DNA of 44,023 nucleotides, taken from Porphyra umbilicalis. Its lineage: Eukaryota; Rhodophyta; Bangiophyceae; Bangiales; Bangiaceae. The notes under the pieces are model-generated. The model saw only the letters and a program-made list of their open reading frames with translations, did no database searches and was not told the origin of the DNA. A program made the translations under genes and the position numbers. Where the stretch lies: contig KV919231.1 in NCBI GenBank assembly GCA_002049455.2, positions 1 to 44,023 on the forward strand, written 5' to 3'. Below, in pieces: positions 21,044 to 31,897 of the stretch (its first letter is position 1; every line of letters starts with the position of its first letter).

Positions 21044-22924
21044 ATGGGCGACGCCGCCGCCCCCCCGCCCGTGGCCACCACCCGCAGCGTGCCGGCGCTG
21101 GCGCGCCGGCCGCCGACGGCCACCTCCCCCGCGGGCGCCCTTGGTGGCGTCGGCTCCCCACGGGGGGTCGGCGCGTCCCCCCCCCCATTTGGTGCGCCGT
21201 TTGGCTCCCCCGTGCGGGGCGTCGCGTCGCCCGCCGCGGCGGCGACGCGTCGGGGCGTTGGTGGAGGCAGCGGTGGCGGCGGCGGCGGAGATTGGGGGGG
21301 AGGGGAGAATGTGGGAGGGGGGGGAGACGGCGGCCGCCCTGATGTGGCGGGGGGGGGGAGGGGGGGACTGACCGACGACGCGCGGTGGGGGAGCCCCCCG
21401 GGCGGCGCGCTCGGTGCGTCCCTGGCCGCCGCCGGACCGGGGGGTGGCGCCGATGCTGGCGGTGGGGTGCCGGGCGCCACGTCGCCCGCCCGTGGGGGCG
21501 GGGGCGCCCCAATACCCGCGCCGCCGCGGCAGCGGGGCGCGGGTGGCTCCCCGCCAGCGTTGGGCATGGCGCGCTCCCTCCCGCCAGTGCCGTCGCCGCC
21601 ATTGAAATCCTTGGTGTTGACGGGCGGCGGCGGCGGCGGCGGTGGCGGCGGTGGCGGCGGTGGCGGCGGTGGCAGCGGCGCCGAGGCGAGGTTACCGGCC
21701 GCCGCTGCTGGGGCCACGCCCGCGGCGCCCAAAGACTCGGCGCCCCTCACCCGCCGCGCGCTCGCCTCGTGCGTCGCGTATGGCTTATCGTCGACGACGA
21801 GTACGCTCCTCAACAAGACCGTCTTCTCCCAAGCCACCTTTCACTACCCGTGGTTCACCCTCGCGTGCCAAAACGTCATCTCGGTGGCGCTCCTCGTCGC
21901 CCTCTTCCGCGCCGGCGTCGTGCGGGGCGGCGCCCTGTCGCGGCGCCTGTGCGGGCAGCTTGTCGTGCCGATTGCCTTTTTCGTCCTCTTCATCTTCTCC
22001 AACGCGCAGGCGCTGCGGTACGTGTCGCTCCCCGTGCTGACTGTCCTCAAGTCGGCCGGCCCGATTGCCGTGACGCTCTTTGAGCGCTCCGTCTTTCGTG
22101 ACGTCTTCCCGCCGGCCGTCTACGCGTCGATGCTGCTCGTGGCGGCGTCGACGCTCGTGACGGCGGCTGGGGATTTGGCCTTTTCCGCCACCGGCTACGG
22201 GTGGGCGGCGGCCAACGTGGCGGCCAACGTCGGCTACCTCGCCTCCCTCCGCCACTTTGTGCGCGGCGGCGGGGGGCACACGCCCCTCGAGTTGACGCTC
22301 CACTCTAACCTCCTCGCGCTCGCGCCAATCCTCCCCCTCTCGTGGGCGTCGGGGGAGCTGCCGTCGGCGGCGCCTGCGTCGCTCAACGCGGCAGGCGTGT
22401 CGTTCAAAGCCGCCTACGTGGCGTCGGGGGTGCTGACGACGGCCATCTGCGCCAGCGGCTTTTGGTGTTTGCGGGAAACCAATGGCAGCACCTACTCCTT
22501 CCTCGGCGGGCTGAACAAGATCCCAATTGTCGTCCTCGGCAGCCTTCTCTTTGACGCGCCGGTGAGCGGGCGTGGGTGGGTGGGCGTCGCCCTCTCCATC
22601 GCCGCGGGCGTGCTGTTTGTGCGCTCCAAGGCCGCCGCGCGGGAGGGGGGGGACGCCGCCCGCGGGGGGGGGGGGGGGGGGGGGGGCGCCGACGGCGCCG
22701 CCGCAGCCAAAGGGAGCGGCGCCTCTGCTGGGGGTGACCCCACCGTCGGGGGGACGTACCGCCGCGTGGCCACGCTGGGCGGGGAGGGCGTGGACGCGGG
22801 GGCGGCGGGGGGGGGCGCCCCCGCCGGCGTTACCGCCGACGGGGGGGGGGACCTCCTCGGCGCGTTGGAGGTTGTCGTTGGCGTTGCTGACAAGGGGGGC
22901 GGCGGGAAGGCCGCAACCGACTGA
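21044..22924 (+). CDS. Nucleotide-sugar transporter, GDP-mannose transporter type (DMT superfamily)
   Basis: Such carriers exchange nucleotide sugars for the monophosphate across the Golgi membrane, feeding wall and glycoprotein synthesis. From the Met at 21044 (626 residues) there are about 230 Pro/Gly/Ala-rich residues. A membrane core starts near residue 236 (RALASCVAYGLSSTTSTLLN) with roughly ten hydrophobic segments. LNKTVFSQ near the first helix and NGSTYSFLGGLNKIP (GGLNK at 488-492) followed by LLFDAPVSG match VRG4/GONST transporters, where GALNK contributes to nucleotide binding; here Ala is replaced by Gly. The C-terminal 100 residues are again Gly/Ala-rich. The start is chosen as the first good-context ATG; the frame is open further upstream to 20858. 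Substrate is inferred from the motif, and a triose-phosphate-translocator relative cannot be excluded. No introns. Confidence 0.85.
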   Translation: MGDAAAPPPVATTRSVPALARRPPTATSPAGALGGVGSPRGVGASPPPFGAPFGSPVRGVASPAAAATRRGVGGGSGGGGGGDWGGGENVGGGGDGGRPDVAGGGRGGLTDDARWGSPPGGALGASLAAAGPGGGADAGGGVPGATSPARGGGGAPIPAPPRQRGAGGSPPALGMARSLPPVPSPPLKSLVLTGGGGGGGGGGGGGGGGGSGAEARLPAAAAGATPAAPKDSAPLTRRALASCVAYGLSSTTSTLLNKTVFSQATFHYPWFTLACQNVISVALLVALFRAGVVRGGALSRRLCGQLVVPIAFFVLFIFSNAQALRYVSLPVLTVLKSAGPIAVTLFERSVFRDVFPPAVYASMLLVAASTLVTAAGDLAFSATGYGWAAANVAANVGYLASLRHFVRGGGGHTPLELTLHSNLLALAPILPLSWASGELPSAAPASLNAAGVSFKAAYVASGVLTTAICASGFWCLRETNGSTYSFLGGLNKIPIVVLGSLLFDAPVSGRGWVGVALSIAAGVLFVRSKAAAREGGDAARGGGGGGGGADGAAAAKGSGASAGGDPTVGGTYRRVATLGGEGVDAGAAGGGAPAGVTADGGGDLLGALEVVVGVADKGGGGKAATD

Positions 22925-23588
22925 GCGGTGACCATAGAAAAAACAAGAGTCTTTCTTCATAGATGCCACTCGTGAAGAGGTGGAACGCGGTGACAACGCG
23001 GTTGAGCGGCGCGCGTGTCGGACGGTGGGCGGGCCCCTTGTGGTGACCAACCGATACAGAAGCAGAGGGTGCGTATGAGCAGAAAAAGGTTCCCCCGCCC
23101 GGTCGCCGAGCAGCCGCCGTCGACGGCGGCGCGTGCGTCTGCTCTGCCTCAGCGGTCGTCGCTCATTACCGTCAGCCTGCCGCCGGTCGGGGGGAGGGTA
23201 ACGGCGGCCGGGTCCGTGTCCGCCCGCCGCTGGCGGCGGAAAAAGGCAGTGGTGCGTGTGTGACTCGCGCCGCTTGGCGTCATTGGTGGCAGGCGGTGCG
23301 GCACGGCATAAAGGGGGTTGGGGCGACCTGATACACGCCGGGCGCTGGTGGCAGGGAGAAAGCGGCCCCGCCGTTCTGTGGCGAGGCCTGTCGCCATTGA
23401 TACAGTAGCGAAGCTTCTTACCCTCAACGACGAAACGCACTCTCAGAGACCCACGTGGCAAAAGACCTGCCCACTGCTTGCCTTCCATGTGGACCCCCCG
23501 TGGCACGCCACGTGCAACCATGACCTGTCCTCTCGGAGTTGACCCTCTCCTCAGAGCAAGCCCAGCGGCTCGCACCAACACCATAATA
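22925..23588. other. Spacer between transporter and MITE
   Basis: No gene is supported. Short plus-strand ORFs (for example 23015-23263) show no domain. This region should contain the transporter 3' UTR. Confidence 0.45.
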
Positions 23589-23918
23589 TGTGGCGGCTGA
23601 TTTTAGAATCTGCGATCTATGGGGCTGTCAACATTTCTGACCTATTCAGACCTCAAGAATCGTCTCGTCACGAACTGTCGAACGCCGCCTTCGCCATCTG
23701 CAGTGAATCAAATCCCAGAGTAGGGATGTAGTTTTCTCGATCCATGACGTTCTGCTGACATTAGCCCAGAACCAGAAAAGGTCTGGCCAGATCATGCATG
23801 AAGGTGGATCGCGACTCAGGATTGACCCGTGTGACTTTAGATCGAACAATCTTTAACTCGCCGTATCTCCGTTCGATGAAGCTCACCTAGATCGCGGATT
23901 CTAAAATCAGCCGCCACA
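23589..23918. mobile_element. 330-bp MITE with 31-bp terminal inverted repeats
   Basis: The left end begins TGTGGCGGCTGATTTTAGAA and continues to GCGATCTA; the right end is its reverse complement with one mismatch over 31 bp. Both ends are flanked by TA (23587-23588 and 23919-23920), the target duplication expected of Tc1/mariner/pogo elements. The interior has no ORF of note. Size, structure and TA site together support a non-autonomous miniature element. A pogo-type transposase gene lies 1.5 kb downstream, but no shared ends with it were seen, so the pairing is only a hypothesis. Confidence 0.85.
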
Positions 23919-25425
23919 TATGGTGGTTTCTTCCGAAATCGTGGCGTGATGTGAGTGGCTCCCCCATTATATGGTGCCCGCGATGATTGTTGTGCTCCAC
24001 CGGTGCGCGCACCATATCGCGGAATGATGTGCTGACTTTTTCGTACCAATGTGCACTTTCCATTCAATTGTCGCCTGCTTGTATACAATACGGGAGGCAT
24101 TGATGGCGTCCTACCGCACTTTGCAGGCCCGAGCAGGCCGCCCCCCCCCAGCCACGCGGGTCGAGGATGCCTCCGGACTCCGGCTTGGAGTCCGCTGCAG
24201 GTGGCGCACACGCCGCGAAACAGCCGAGATTGCGCCGCTGTAGCGCGGCCTTCAGTTGACCGCTCCCAATTGCCGCATCTTAGAGCCCGAAGGGGACCGT
24301 CTTAGCGAGGGCGAGCAGCTCAGGTGGAGACTGCGTCAAGCCAATCCTCGGACCGACCTCCTTTCTCACAGTTGCTTCCATGACAGACGATGACGGGGGC
24401 GCCGCAGATTGACGGGGCAGCGCGGTGGCAATTAGTGGGGCTGAGGCGGGATCGTCCACATCCATCTGAGAGGGCACGGTGTGCACGAGGTGATTAGTTG
24501 AAAAGCACAATATCCAATCATGCCGCTGCCATGCCCCTCCCTGTCGACCTGTGAAAGCCTGCTGGACTGTCAAATCGGCAGTCAAAGATGATGTGGTAGG
24601 TAGGAATTTGGACACTTGGCAAGCGGAGAGCGCTTGGCGCCGGATTACGAGCGTCGTGGTTCGCAATCATGCACAATGTTTGGTCACCTTCCAATTGTTT
24701 GACTCTTTCCGAACGGGGGTTTCCCCCATACGCTGCACCAAACGTTGGGATGGTGCAGATCTGACACCATACCACCGGATTACAGTCATTGCGCACTTAT
24801 ATGTCTCCCGCTTATACGATGCCCATCTTATAACTGAGCGCAACTCTATCGCAGTCCCCTGCGATCGACCTGGCGGCGGGGGATTGATCTCCGTCAATCT
24901 CCAAGGAAATTTGCGGTATTGATTTACAAAGGACCCTAATGCGGGAGCCGTCGCCGTCGCCGTCGTGATCGGGGCCTGCGGCCGCGTACCATCCCTGTCC
25001 CCGTGTCCCCCACCGTCCCCATCACCGGTCCTCCCACCTCCTCCTCTTTTTTGTTTGTGCAGAGGGCTACGGCGTCCCCCCAACCACCTTCCCCCGCGGT
25101 CTCCCAACCACTTGCCCCCGCTGCCTCCCCGCCACCTGTCCCCTCCCCCGCCGCCATCCCATCACCTGTCCCCCCCACCCCGGGATCCACGGGTTTGAGC
25201 CGCAACGGTGTTGGGACAGTGCGGGCCGCTGCTAAAGCGGCAGCCCAAGCGGCAGTACATGGGGTGTACCCGACGGCGTGTCGAGAGACAAGACACGCGA
25301 TTGAGATTGCCGCGTCGGCTGCGTCGGCCGCTGCTGTCGCCACGGTCAGGACTGCCGCCCCTGCGGCTGTATCACCCTCGGACGCGCCCTTTCCGCCGCG
25401 CGCCAACCGGCGGGGAGATGGCGCA
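23919..25425. other. Region upstream of the transposase
   Basis: Composition is lower in GC than the gene regions around it. A short inverted pair around ATATGGTGC / GCACCATAT occurs near 23970-24015. From about 24950 an open frame (25003 onward) encodes Pro/Ser/Ala-rich sequence leading into the transposase. A pyrimidine tract ending TTTGTGCAG at about 25061 looks like a splice acceptor, so an upstream exon is possible. Transposon termini were not found. Confidence 0.4.
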
Positions 25426-28003
25426 ATGCGAAAGCCGCGGCAGTTGCTGATGATCGACGAAAATCTGAAGCTTATCGAGATGAAAGAGTCGGGGGCCTAT
25501 CGGACGTGGGCGGACATTAAAGAAGCTTTCCATATCCGTCTCGGAGTCGGCCATCAAGGATGCCTGGCGCAAGCGTGAGACCCTGCGGAAGCGGTCACGC
25601 GAGGAGCCGGGATCTACGCGACGGGAGCGCCGCTCGACGTTCTCAGACGTCGACCGGGAGTTGCGGCGTTGGTATAACATTTGCGCTGGGCTGGGTGCAG
25701 ATTCGGTACCCCTAACGATGGCGGTGCTACGGCAGCGGACAGAGGAGATTGCCGCCAACCTTGGGGTCACCGGCTTTTCGGTGTCGGCGGGCTTTGTGCG
25801 GCGATGGGCGGAGCGGCACAACCTCGTCAATATCTCCCTCTGGAGAACGGGCGCGTCGGCGGCGGCTGACGTGGATTCGTCTCAGCAGCGGATGGCAGAG
25901 ATCCGGACACAACTCGAGGCCTACGATCCGGAGCAGATATACAATATGGACGAGACCGGCCTTTACTTTCGTTGTCCTCCAAACCGCGCCTACGTTTCGG
26001 CGGGCAGCAGACGACGGGCGCGCGGAAGCAAGGCCATGAATGACAAAGATCGTGTGGCCCTGGTGCTGGCGGTCAACGCTACGGGGTCTCACAAGATTCC
26101 AGTGGCGGTGATTGGAAAGGCGGCGGTTTCTGTATGCTTCAAGCCCCCTCGAGCCCCCTGCCCTCTGCCCTACTTCTCCCAGAAGTCGGCCTGGATGGAC
26201 GGGGAAGTGTACGAGAAGTGGTTCAACACCGTCTTTGTGACGGCCGTTTGGGCCAGAACGCAGCTACCCTGCATCCTTATCGTTGACAACTGTGGAGCGC
26301 ACGGCAAATTGAAGCATGCTCAAGTGGCAATATGCCCGCTTCCCCCGAACGTGACATCGGTGCACCAACCTCTCGATGCTGGGATTATTGCCGCCATCAA
26401 GGGGCGCTATAGAGGGCGCCTTCTGGGTTTGGTGATTGGTGCTTTTCAAGGGTCGCAGTTGGCGGCAGTCGCGACAGATCGCACGCGCCAGCCTCCCGTG
26501 GACCCGCGTGGGGGCAGGCGCCGGACTGCGGCAGGGCGCTCCGTTGCGGCGGTTGGCATTGCCCGCAGGGCCCCGGTCGATGGGGCGCCCATTGCGGCGG
26601 TCGGCACTCCCGGAAGGGCACTAGTCGCTGGGGCGGGCGGTGGTGTGGCCACAGCTGGCGGCGGCCTGGGCGCATCCTCCACGGCCGGAGTGCGCGGTCA
26701 GCGTGGCGTGGCGGCGGCCGGTGGTGATGCACTAGCTGGTGAGGCCAGCGCCGCTTTACCCGGCGGGGCGGGCCATGGCGGTGGCACGCCGCCCAGCGTA
26801 GATGGCGCCTTGGCCAGTGGGGCAGACACCGCCGTCCAACGGGGCGAAGCGGGTGGCGGCGGTAATTTGACGGGAGTGGGCACGGGCGCCGTCGCTGCTC
26901 CCCATCTCGAGATTGAAAAGCCCCCCCAGACCCCTGCGGCCCAGGCCTCAGACTTGGGGGCCTTGGCAAGGGCGAATTTTGAGCCCCTCACCGCGGTGGG
27001 GGGCAGCGTTGGTGCGCATGCTGCTTTTGGCGGCGCTCTCGGCTCGGAACCAGCCTGGGTGAGGGTCAGAGGTGCCACGTTGGCAGGTGAATTCCTCTCC
27101 AGAACGTTGCAAGCAACACCACGCCTCGTTGTTCGTGACGCTTCACGGCGAGGGGACACGCTTGCAGTCCCGCTGGGAGGTGTCTGCCAATCGGGGGGCG
27201 CCAGTATCCCGGCCGGCACGCCAGCAGGCGCGCAACCAGGTACGCTGGAGCGCCCCTCCACCCCACAAGGCGGGGTCAACACGGTTGCAACCGGTGAGGC
27301 AGACGGGCGTGTCGGCTCGGGCATCGGCCCTGCTCACGCCCTCGATGCAATCACTCCGGCTGGCGCGCCCACCGTCGCAGCGCCGGGCGTGCGTGTCGAG
27401 CCGCTAGACAGCTCCTCCCCCGCAAGCATCTCGAGCGGCACGCTCGAGGCGAACTACACCCCCCCGGTCGTCACGGGACTCCCCGCGGACCCCGCACCGG
27501 CAGAGCCCAATGTGTGGGCCGAGCCTCCTGCTGCTGCTTCCCCGCGGCCTCGTCGGAGGCGAGCTGCCGCGCCGCGGCCCGTGCGTGGTGTGCGTGACGG
27601 TGCGGCGGCCCACCTACAGGACATGCCCGAGATTGTCAAGCTGGAATGGGAGGCAATGGATACTGCAACAATTTCCCACTGCTGGGTTAAGGCGCGGATC
27701 TTACCCCCGGCAATGGAGGCGTCAGTGACAGCCATGCACGGGTTGTACCGACACTCCCTGCGGACTGTGGCCCAGGACGTGGAACAAGTGTTGAGGGACA
27801 TGAGGGGCTGCTCCCTCGGTGTGCGTTGCTTTGGTGACGCGGGGCAGGTGGCGCGTCACCATGCAGTTGAAGTGTGGCTTGGACTGGAGAGTGACCCCGA
27901 GGTCATCATTGATATTGCTGACGCAGAGCTGTGGCGGGAGTCGGGCGACGAGACAGACGGGGAAATCTCGGATGAGCCGGATAGAGATGGGGAGGAAGAA
28001 TAA
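25426..28003 (+). CDS. Pogo/Tigger-type DDE transposase with a frameshifted HTH and a long insertion
   Basis: Pogo-family transposases cut and paste DNA at TA sites. The N-terminal helix-turn-helix begins at about 25426 (KPRQLLMIDENLKLIEMKES) but the frame breaks near 25537. It continues one frame over with SVSESAIKDAWRKRETLRK and then the 780-codon ORF (first Met 25661). A 2-bp deletion would explain this. Catalytic residues numbered in that ORF are D97 (YNMDETGLYF), D209 (IVDNCGAH) and D239 (VHQPLDAGII), the DD29/30D spacing of pogo/Tigger. The family's distal block, TISHCWVKARI, is present near 27670 but is pushed about 390 residues away by a Gly/Ala/Pro-rich insertion (about 26450-27610) that stays in frame. 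The C-terminus is acidic. The HTH break argues for a non-functional copy; the long open insertion argues for some persistence. Confidence 0.8.
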
Positions 28004-28374
28004 AGAGCATGTGTACGTACCATAAGTGAAGTCGATATGTACACACATGCAAGCACACGGTAAGAAAATGCACCGCCACAGCTCGCCAGTTGGCGGTCGT
28101 ATGCAAAGTACGAGCAATATCGGCGTTGAGGCTGCCAGTCGGAAGAAGTCTGCAGCTGACCGTGTGCGACACGAATGACGCATAGCAGCAAGTCGTTGCG
28201 AGTCGGTGCAGAAAGTGGGCATTGTTTACCTACAGGAACGCAAGAATAATTCAAAGCGTACACCAAGCAGACGGTTGGTAGTGCGCCCGCACACACCACC
28301 AAAAACAACAACAACAGCAGAGCGGTCGGATTTCGAAGCGCTGCGAGAAAAGAAGTGCAATCGAATGTAACGCA

Positions 28375-29001
28375 TCAAGCAGGCATATCGATGCAAGCAA
28401 CGAACCCATCCCCCCCCTCCCCCCCCAAATCCCCAATGAAGCCGTGTTCATCACAGCGAATGGACCGTGGCGAGCACAGTCGCCATCTCCCACACATCGC
28501 CCACCCATCGCCCCCACCCCCCCCCCCCCTCAAATCCACAATCAAGCCGGGCTCATCACAGCGGATGGATCGTGGCGAGCACAGTCGCCATCTCCCACCC
28601 ATCGCCCACCCAGCGCCCGCACCCCCCCCCCCCAAATCCCCGATCAAGCCGGGCTCATCACAGTGCATGGATTGTCGTGAGCACAGTCGCCATCTCCCAC
28701 CCATCGCCCACCCATCGCCCCTCGGTCCCCCGGACAGCAAATTTCGGCAGAGGTCACCCTCGGAGAATGTCGAAAATACCTTGAACCACGAGGTCGATGG
28801 AGGAGAATGGTGCCACGACGCCATGTCTGGCATCGACGGGGATACCTCGGAGAAGCTCGACACCTGGGGGGGGTGCGGCAGAACTAGATATGGATATGGA
28901 ACACTCGGGTGCGGCACTGAGCTAGAGCCATACAAAAAGAGGTTGGACAAACACAGCACAGTCACAACACGCTGTAACAAAGTCAAGAGCAGCAAAGCCA
29001 A
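28375..29001 (-). CDS. Possible small secreted repeat protein (doubtful)
   Basis: This 208-codon minus-strand ORF starts MALLLLTLLQRVVTVLCLSN, which looks like a signal peptide. It ends with three repeats of about 35 residues containing WAMGGRWRLCSPRSIRCDE followed by Gly runs. The repeats are the translation of the minisatellite, and the opposite strand is also open (28355-29005, 216 codons) with a repeated SSQRMDRGEHSRHLPPI motif. Either strand, or neither, may be coding. I recognise no family and consider this uncertain. Confidence 0.2.
   Translation of the reverse strand: MALLLLTLLQRVVTVLCLSNLFLYGSSSVPHPSVPYPYLVLPHPPQVSSFSEVSPSMPDMASWHHSPPSTSWFKVFSTFSEGDLCRNLLSGGPRGDGWAMGGRWRLCSRQSMHCDEPGLIGDLGGGGAGAGWAMGGRWRLCSPRSIRCDEPGLIVDLRGGGGGGDGWAMCGRWRLCSPRSIRCDEHGFIGDLGGEGGDGFVACIDMPA
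28425..28735. repeat. Minisatellite of 102-105 bp, three units
   Basis: Units share GAGCACAGTCGCCATCTCCC, placed at 28472, 28577 and 28679, so spacings are 105 and 102 bp. The spacing differs through the length of a C run in each unit, yet both are multiples of three, keeping the frames on both strands open. Confidence 0.9.
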
Positions 29002-29200
29002 GTAGGAAATGTGCAGGTCAGCGTCTTCATTGTTGCCGCACGTAGGGATGAGTAAGGAGCACCTCTGTCAAGAAAGAGACTGCGTGCATCGTCCCCGTCC
29101 GCCCATCCGCCCACCAACTGCCGGCTCCTCCACAAATGTGCACACGCATTCGATGCAGCGTGAATCGGGAGCGCACAGGAAGGAAAAAACCGTCCACGTA

Positions 29201-29254
29201 CCCAGGCGAGACCGCGTGCGGCAAGAACCCAGGCGAGCCCGCGTGCGGCAAGAA
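29201..29254. repeat. 27-bp tandem duplication
   Basis: Two units of CCCAGGCGAG.CCGCGTGCGG with an AAGAA end, differing at one base (A or C at position 11). Confidence 0.9.
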
Positions 29255-31897
29255 CCCACTGGAAGAAAGAGAACATCGGAGACAACCTGGTGGCGAGATG
29301 CAGTTGGTGGCGGTGTACATACAGTACGGAGTGGTACGCACCGCCAACGGCGGCGTGGGTGGTTGGTCCCGACTGTGACGCCCAGTGTGGTGGCGTGCAC
29401 GCATGCGTGCTGGTCTTGCAACGGAGTGCAGGTGTGACCGGCGGCCTGGCAGCTGGCGTCCAAACCTCAATTCGGACCGCGGCGTCCCTAAACCGACACT
29501 GATCGTGTCTAATGCAGTGCGATCGTGGTCTAGTAGCTCGCTTAATGGAGCGACCGAACGCGCCTCGCTGTCCTTCCCGGGTCGGTTTCAGAACGATCGT
29601 GTCGGATTGCTCGCATATTCAACGGGGCTACTGTTGGACAGAGGGCAGGCTACAAAGTGCCCGACCCTGCTTTACACGCGAGCAATGACTGTATGTTGAT
29701 CCGACACCATCCCAACACTTGATGCTGATCATGCACTATAAATCTGACCGCTGGGCACCATAATTTGGTGTTGCACTATACACCGTGCTTTGTGAAAGAT
29801 TCTCGGGAAAAAAATGGCGTTGTCAGGAATCAGGAAATGAGCTCTTCGCAGGATAGTTGCCAATACATGGTGTATTAAACCAAAACTCGCTCCCAAACAG
29901 GCCACCAATTTGGCTTCGCTTGATTAGAGAATCGTTCCTGAATAGTACAGCGAGCGGTTCACAGGTCCTTCTTGGTCCGGTCCACGCTCGCTCTGGAACT
30001 GTTCTCAGAACTGCTGTTTCGAACGATCCTGAGAATCATTATGAGTCGTGTTTCCAAAATTTCCAGGGCCTTCCCCAGGACTGGCCTCTTGTCGGGGTTC
30101 TCGACTCTCCAAGGCAATCCTCAAGCTCGACCGGCAGGTGCGCACAGGGATGGCAACGGCAGTGATCGTACGGAAGCATCAGCTGCTTTGCACAGTGAGG
30201 AGGCCGAGGAGCCTGTCACATATTGCCTGACGTGGCCCAAGTCTGGCTTAAAGGCTCACTGGAGAGGACAATACAGAGTCGACAGATGGAGCCAGTCGTA
30301 CGCCGTACCCGAGTGCTCGACAGAGTCCACTCCTCTGCACACAAGCAGCCATCTCAAGATCCCCTATATCGAGATCGAAGAACAGCACTTCGTGAAAGCG
30401 TGACCCAGGAGTTCGTCATCCCCTCGAGTCCAGACGCACCCATGTCTCGGCAGTTACTGGCATGAGGCTCGTGCTGACGACTTTCCGAGGCAGTTTCTCT
30501 TACTTGGCAAAGTCTAACAACTGGCATCTTCATCAATTTGGGATCATAAACTCAATCTCGTGATACAACAGGAAGCTCAGCTTCCTCGCAGCAGTCACGC
30601 GCTTAACACAGCGGGCCACTCAGCAGCTTCAGAATCTCAACAAATGTTCACGTCCCATCCGAGACAATCGAAGTTCGAGTCCGTGCGCAGCCTGCTCCCC
30701 TGCGCAGCCTGGCTCCCTAAATGCAAGCGACTGCGCGCACAACGTCTCTACCACTAGGTGAGAAATCCGGCGCGGAAAGCACTGCATCAGTTCAAGGTAT
30801 GAAAGAATTGGCGAGACTTTCTATCTTTTTCGCCTGAGACGCCTCTGGGACAGTCCGCAGGACAGTTGCCCGGACTGTTCCCAGAATCATTCTCAGAGCG
30901 GCCCCGGAAATTGTTCTGTAGTTGTCCACATCGCAATTAATCCAGCCGGCCGTGCCACATTGCTGTCGAAACTTTCTTTTTACTTTCCTGTGCGCTCGTC
31001 AAACACAGAATCATCTGTTTCCGAGGTTCATTGCCAGGGACTACACAGTCTGGTACCTTGACCACTAAGCCCAATCGGCCTTCCAACTAAGCCCAATCTG
31101 GACATTATATGTCCAGATTATTTGACAATCTGCCTCCGGGTATGCCGGAACATAGCAGCCTCTATGCTGCTACAGGAACGGCTGCCCGCCACCTTTTGTT
31201 GTCGCCGACGCAAGCCAAAACCGCGGGGCGAGTGCACCGGCTGTCGCACGGCAGGCCACTACTAGAAGACCTGCGTCAAAAACCCTAACCTGTGGGGGGT
31301 CTCACTTGCAGCGGCAAGCAGCGTCGCAAAGCCCGGCACACCAGAGGTAAGACCGCGTCGGGCGAGAGCAGCGACGGCAGCGGCACCAGGGATGGCGACG
31401 GAGGCGGCGGCGGCGGCGGCGGCGCTGGTGGCGGCGGCGCTTGCGGCGGCGGCGGTGGCGGCGGCGGCGGCCGTGGGGGCGGTGGCGGCGGCAGCCCCGT
31501 CCCCACCCGCCCAGCACTCTGCCCTCCGCTTGCCGTGTCGGTGCTGGTAACGCTCCAACGTTGCGCCACGAGGTGGCGCGGACGACGGCGCACCCCCCCC
31601 TCCCTCCCCCCGCCCGCGGTGGCCGGAAATCGACCGCGAGCCGCGTCGGCAGACGCGGCACGTCGCACTGTGGTCGGCACGGGACCGCGCGGCAGCGCCC
31701 CCGAAAGCCGGCCCAGTGCAGCAAGTGCGAGTCTCTGCAGCACATGACCAACTCAAAGGAGTATCCAAGGAATGAGGCGGTGCGCGTTGGTAACCCTTCC
31801 ACACACCCGTACGAGATGCCTTTCGACGGAGACGTGAAGCGCGCAACACCCGTCGCCCTGCGCTCCCTCTTCCTATCCCGCGCACTGCCGTGCGCGG

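Larger units (their letters stand above)
28004..31897. other. Repeat-rich region with no assigned gene
   Basis: The region holds a three-unit minisatellite (28425-28735) and a 27-bp duplication at 29201-29254. From about 29500 to 31250 composition drops in GC, with no ORF worth calling. From 31260 GC rises again with a GGC-rich tract (31400-31500). A CSKCESLQHM segment at about 31716-31745 (plus strand) resembles a decayed zinc knuckle. Old transposon DNA is likely but unproven. Confidence 0.4.

Noticed and set aside
19561..21837. 758-codon minus-strand ORF and the 587-codon plus-strand ORF at 19579-21342
   Set aside because: Both are Arg/Pro/Ala/Gly-rich without any domain, overlap the transporter start, and reflect lack of AT-rich stop codons in GC-rich DNA.
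29985..30920. Possible divergent direct repeat between about 29990-30050 and 30838-30895
   Set aside because: By eye only about two thirds of bases match with a gap; too weak without alignment statistics.
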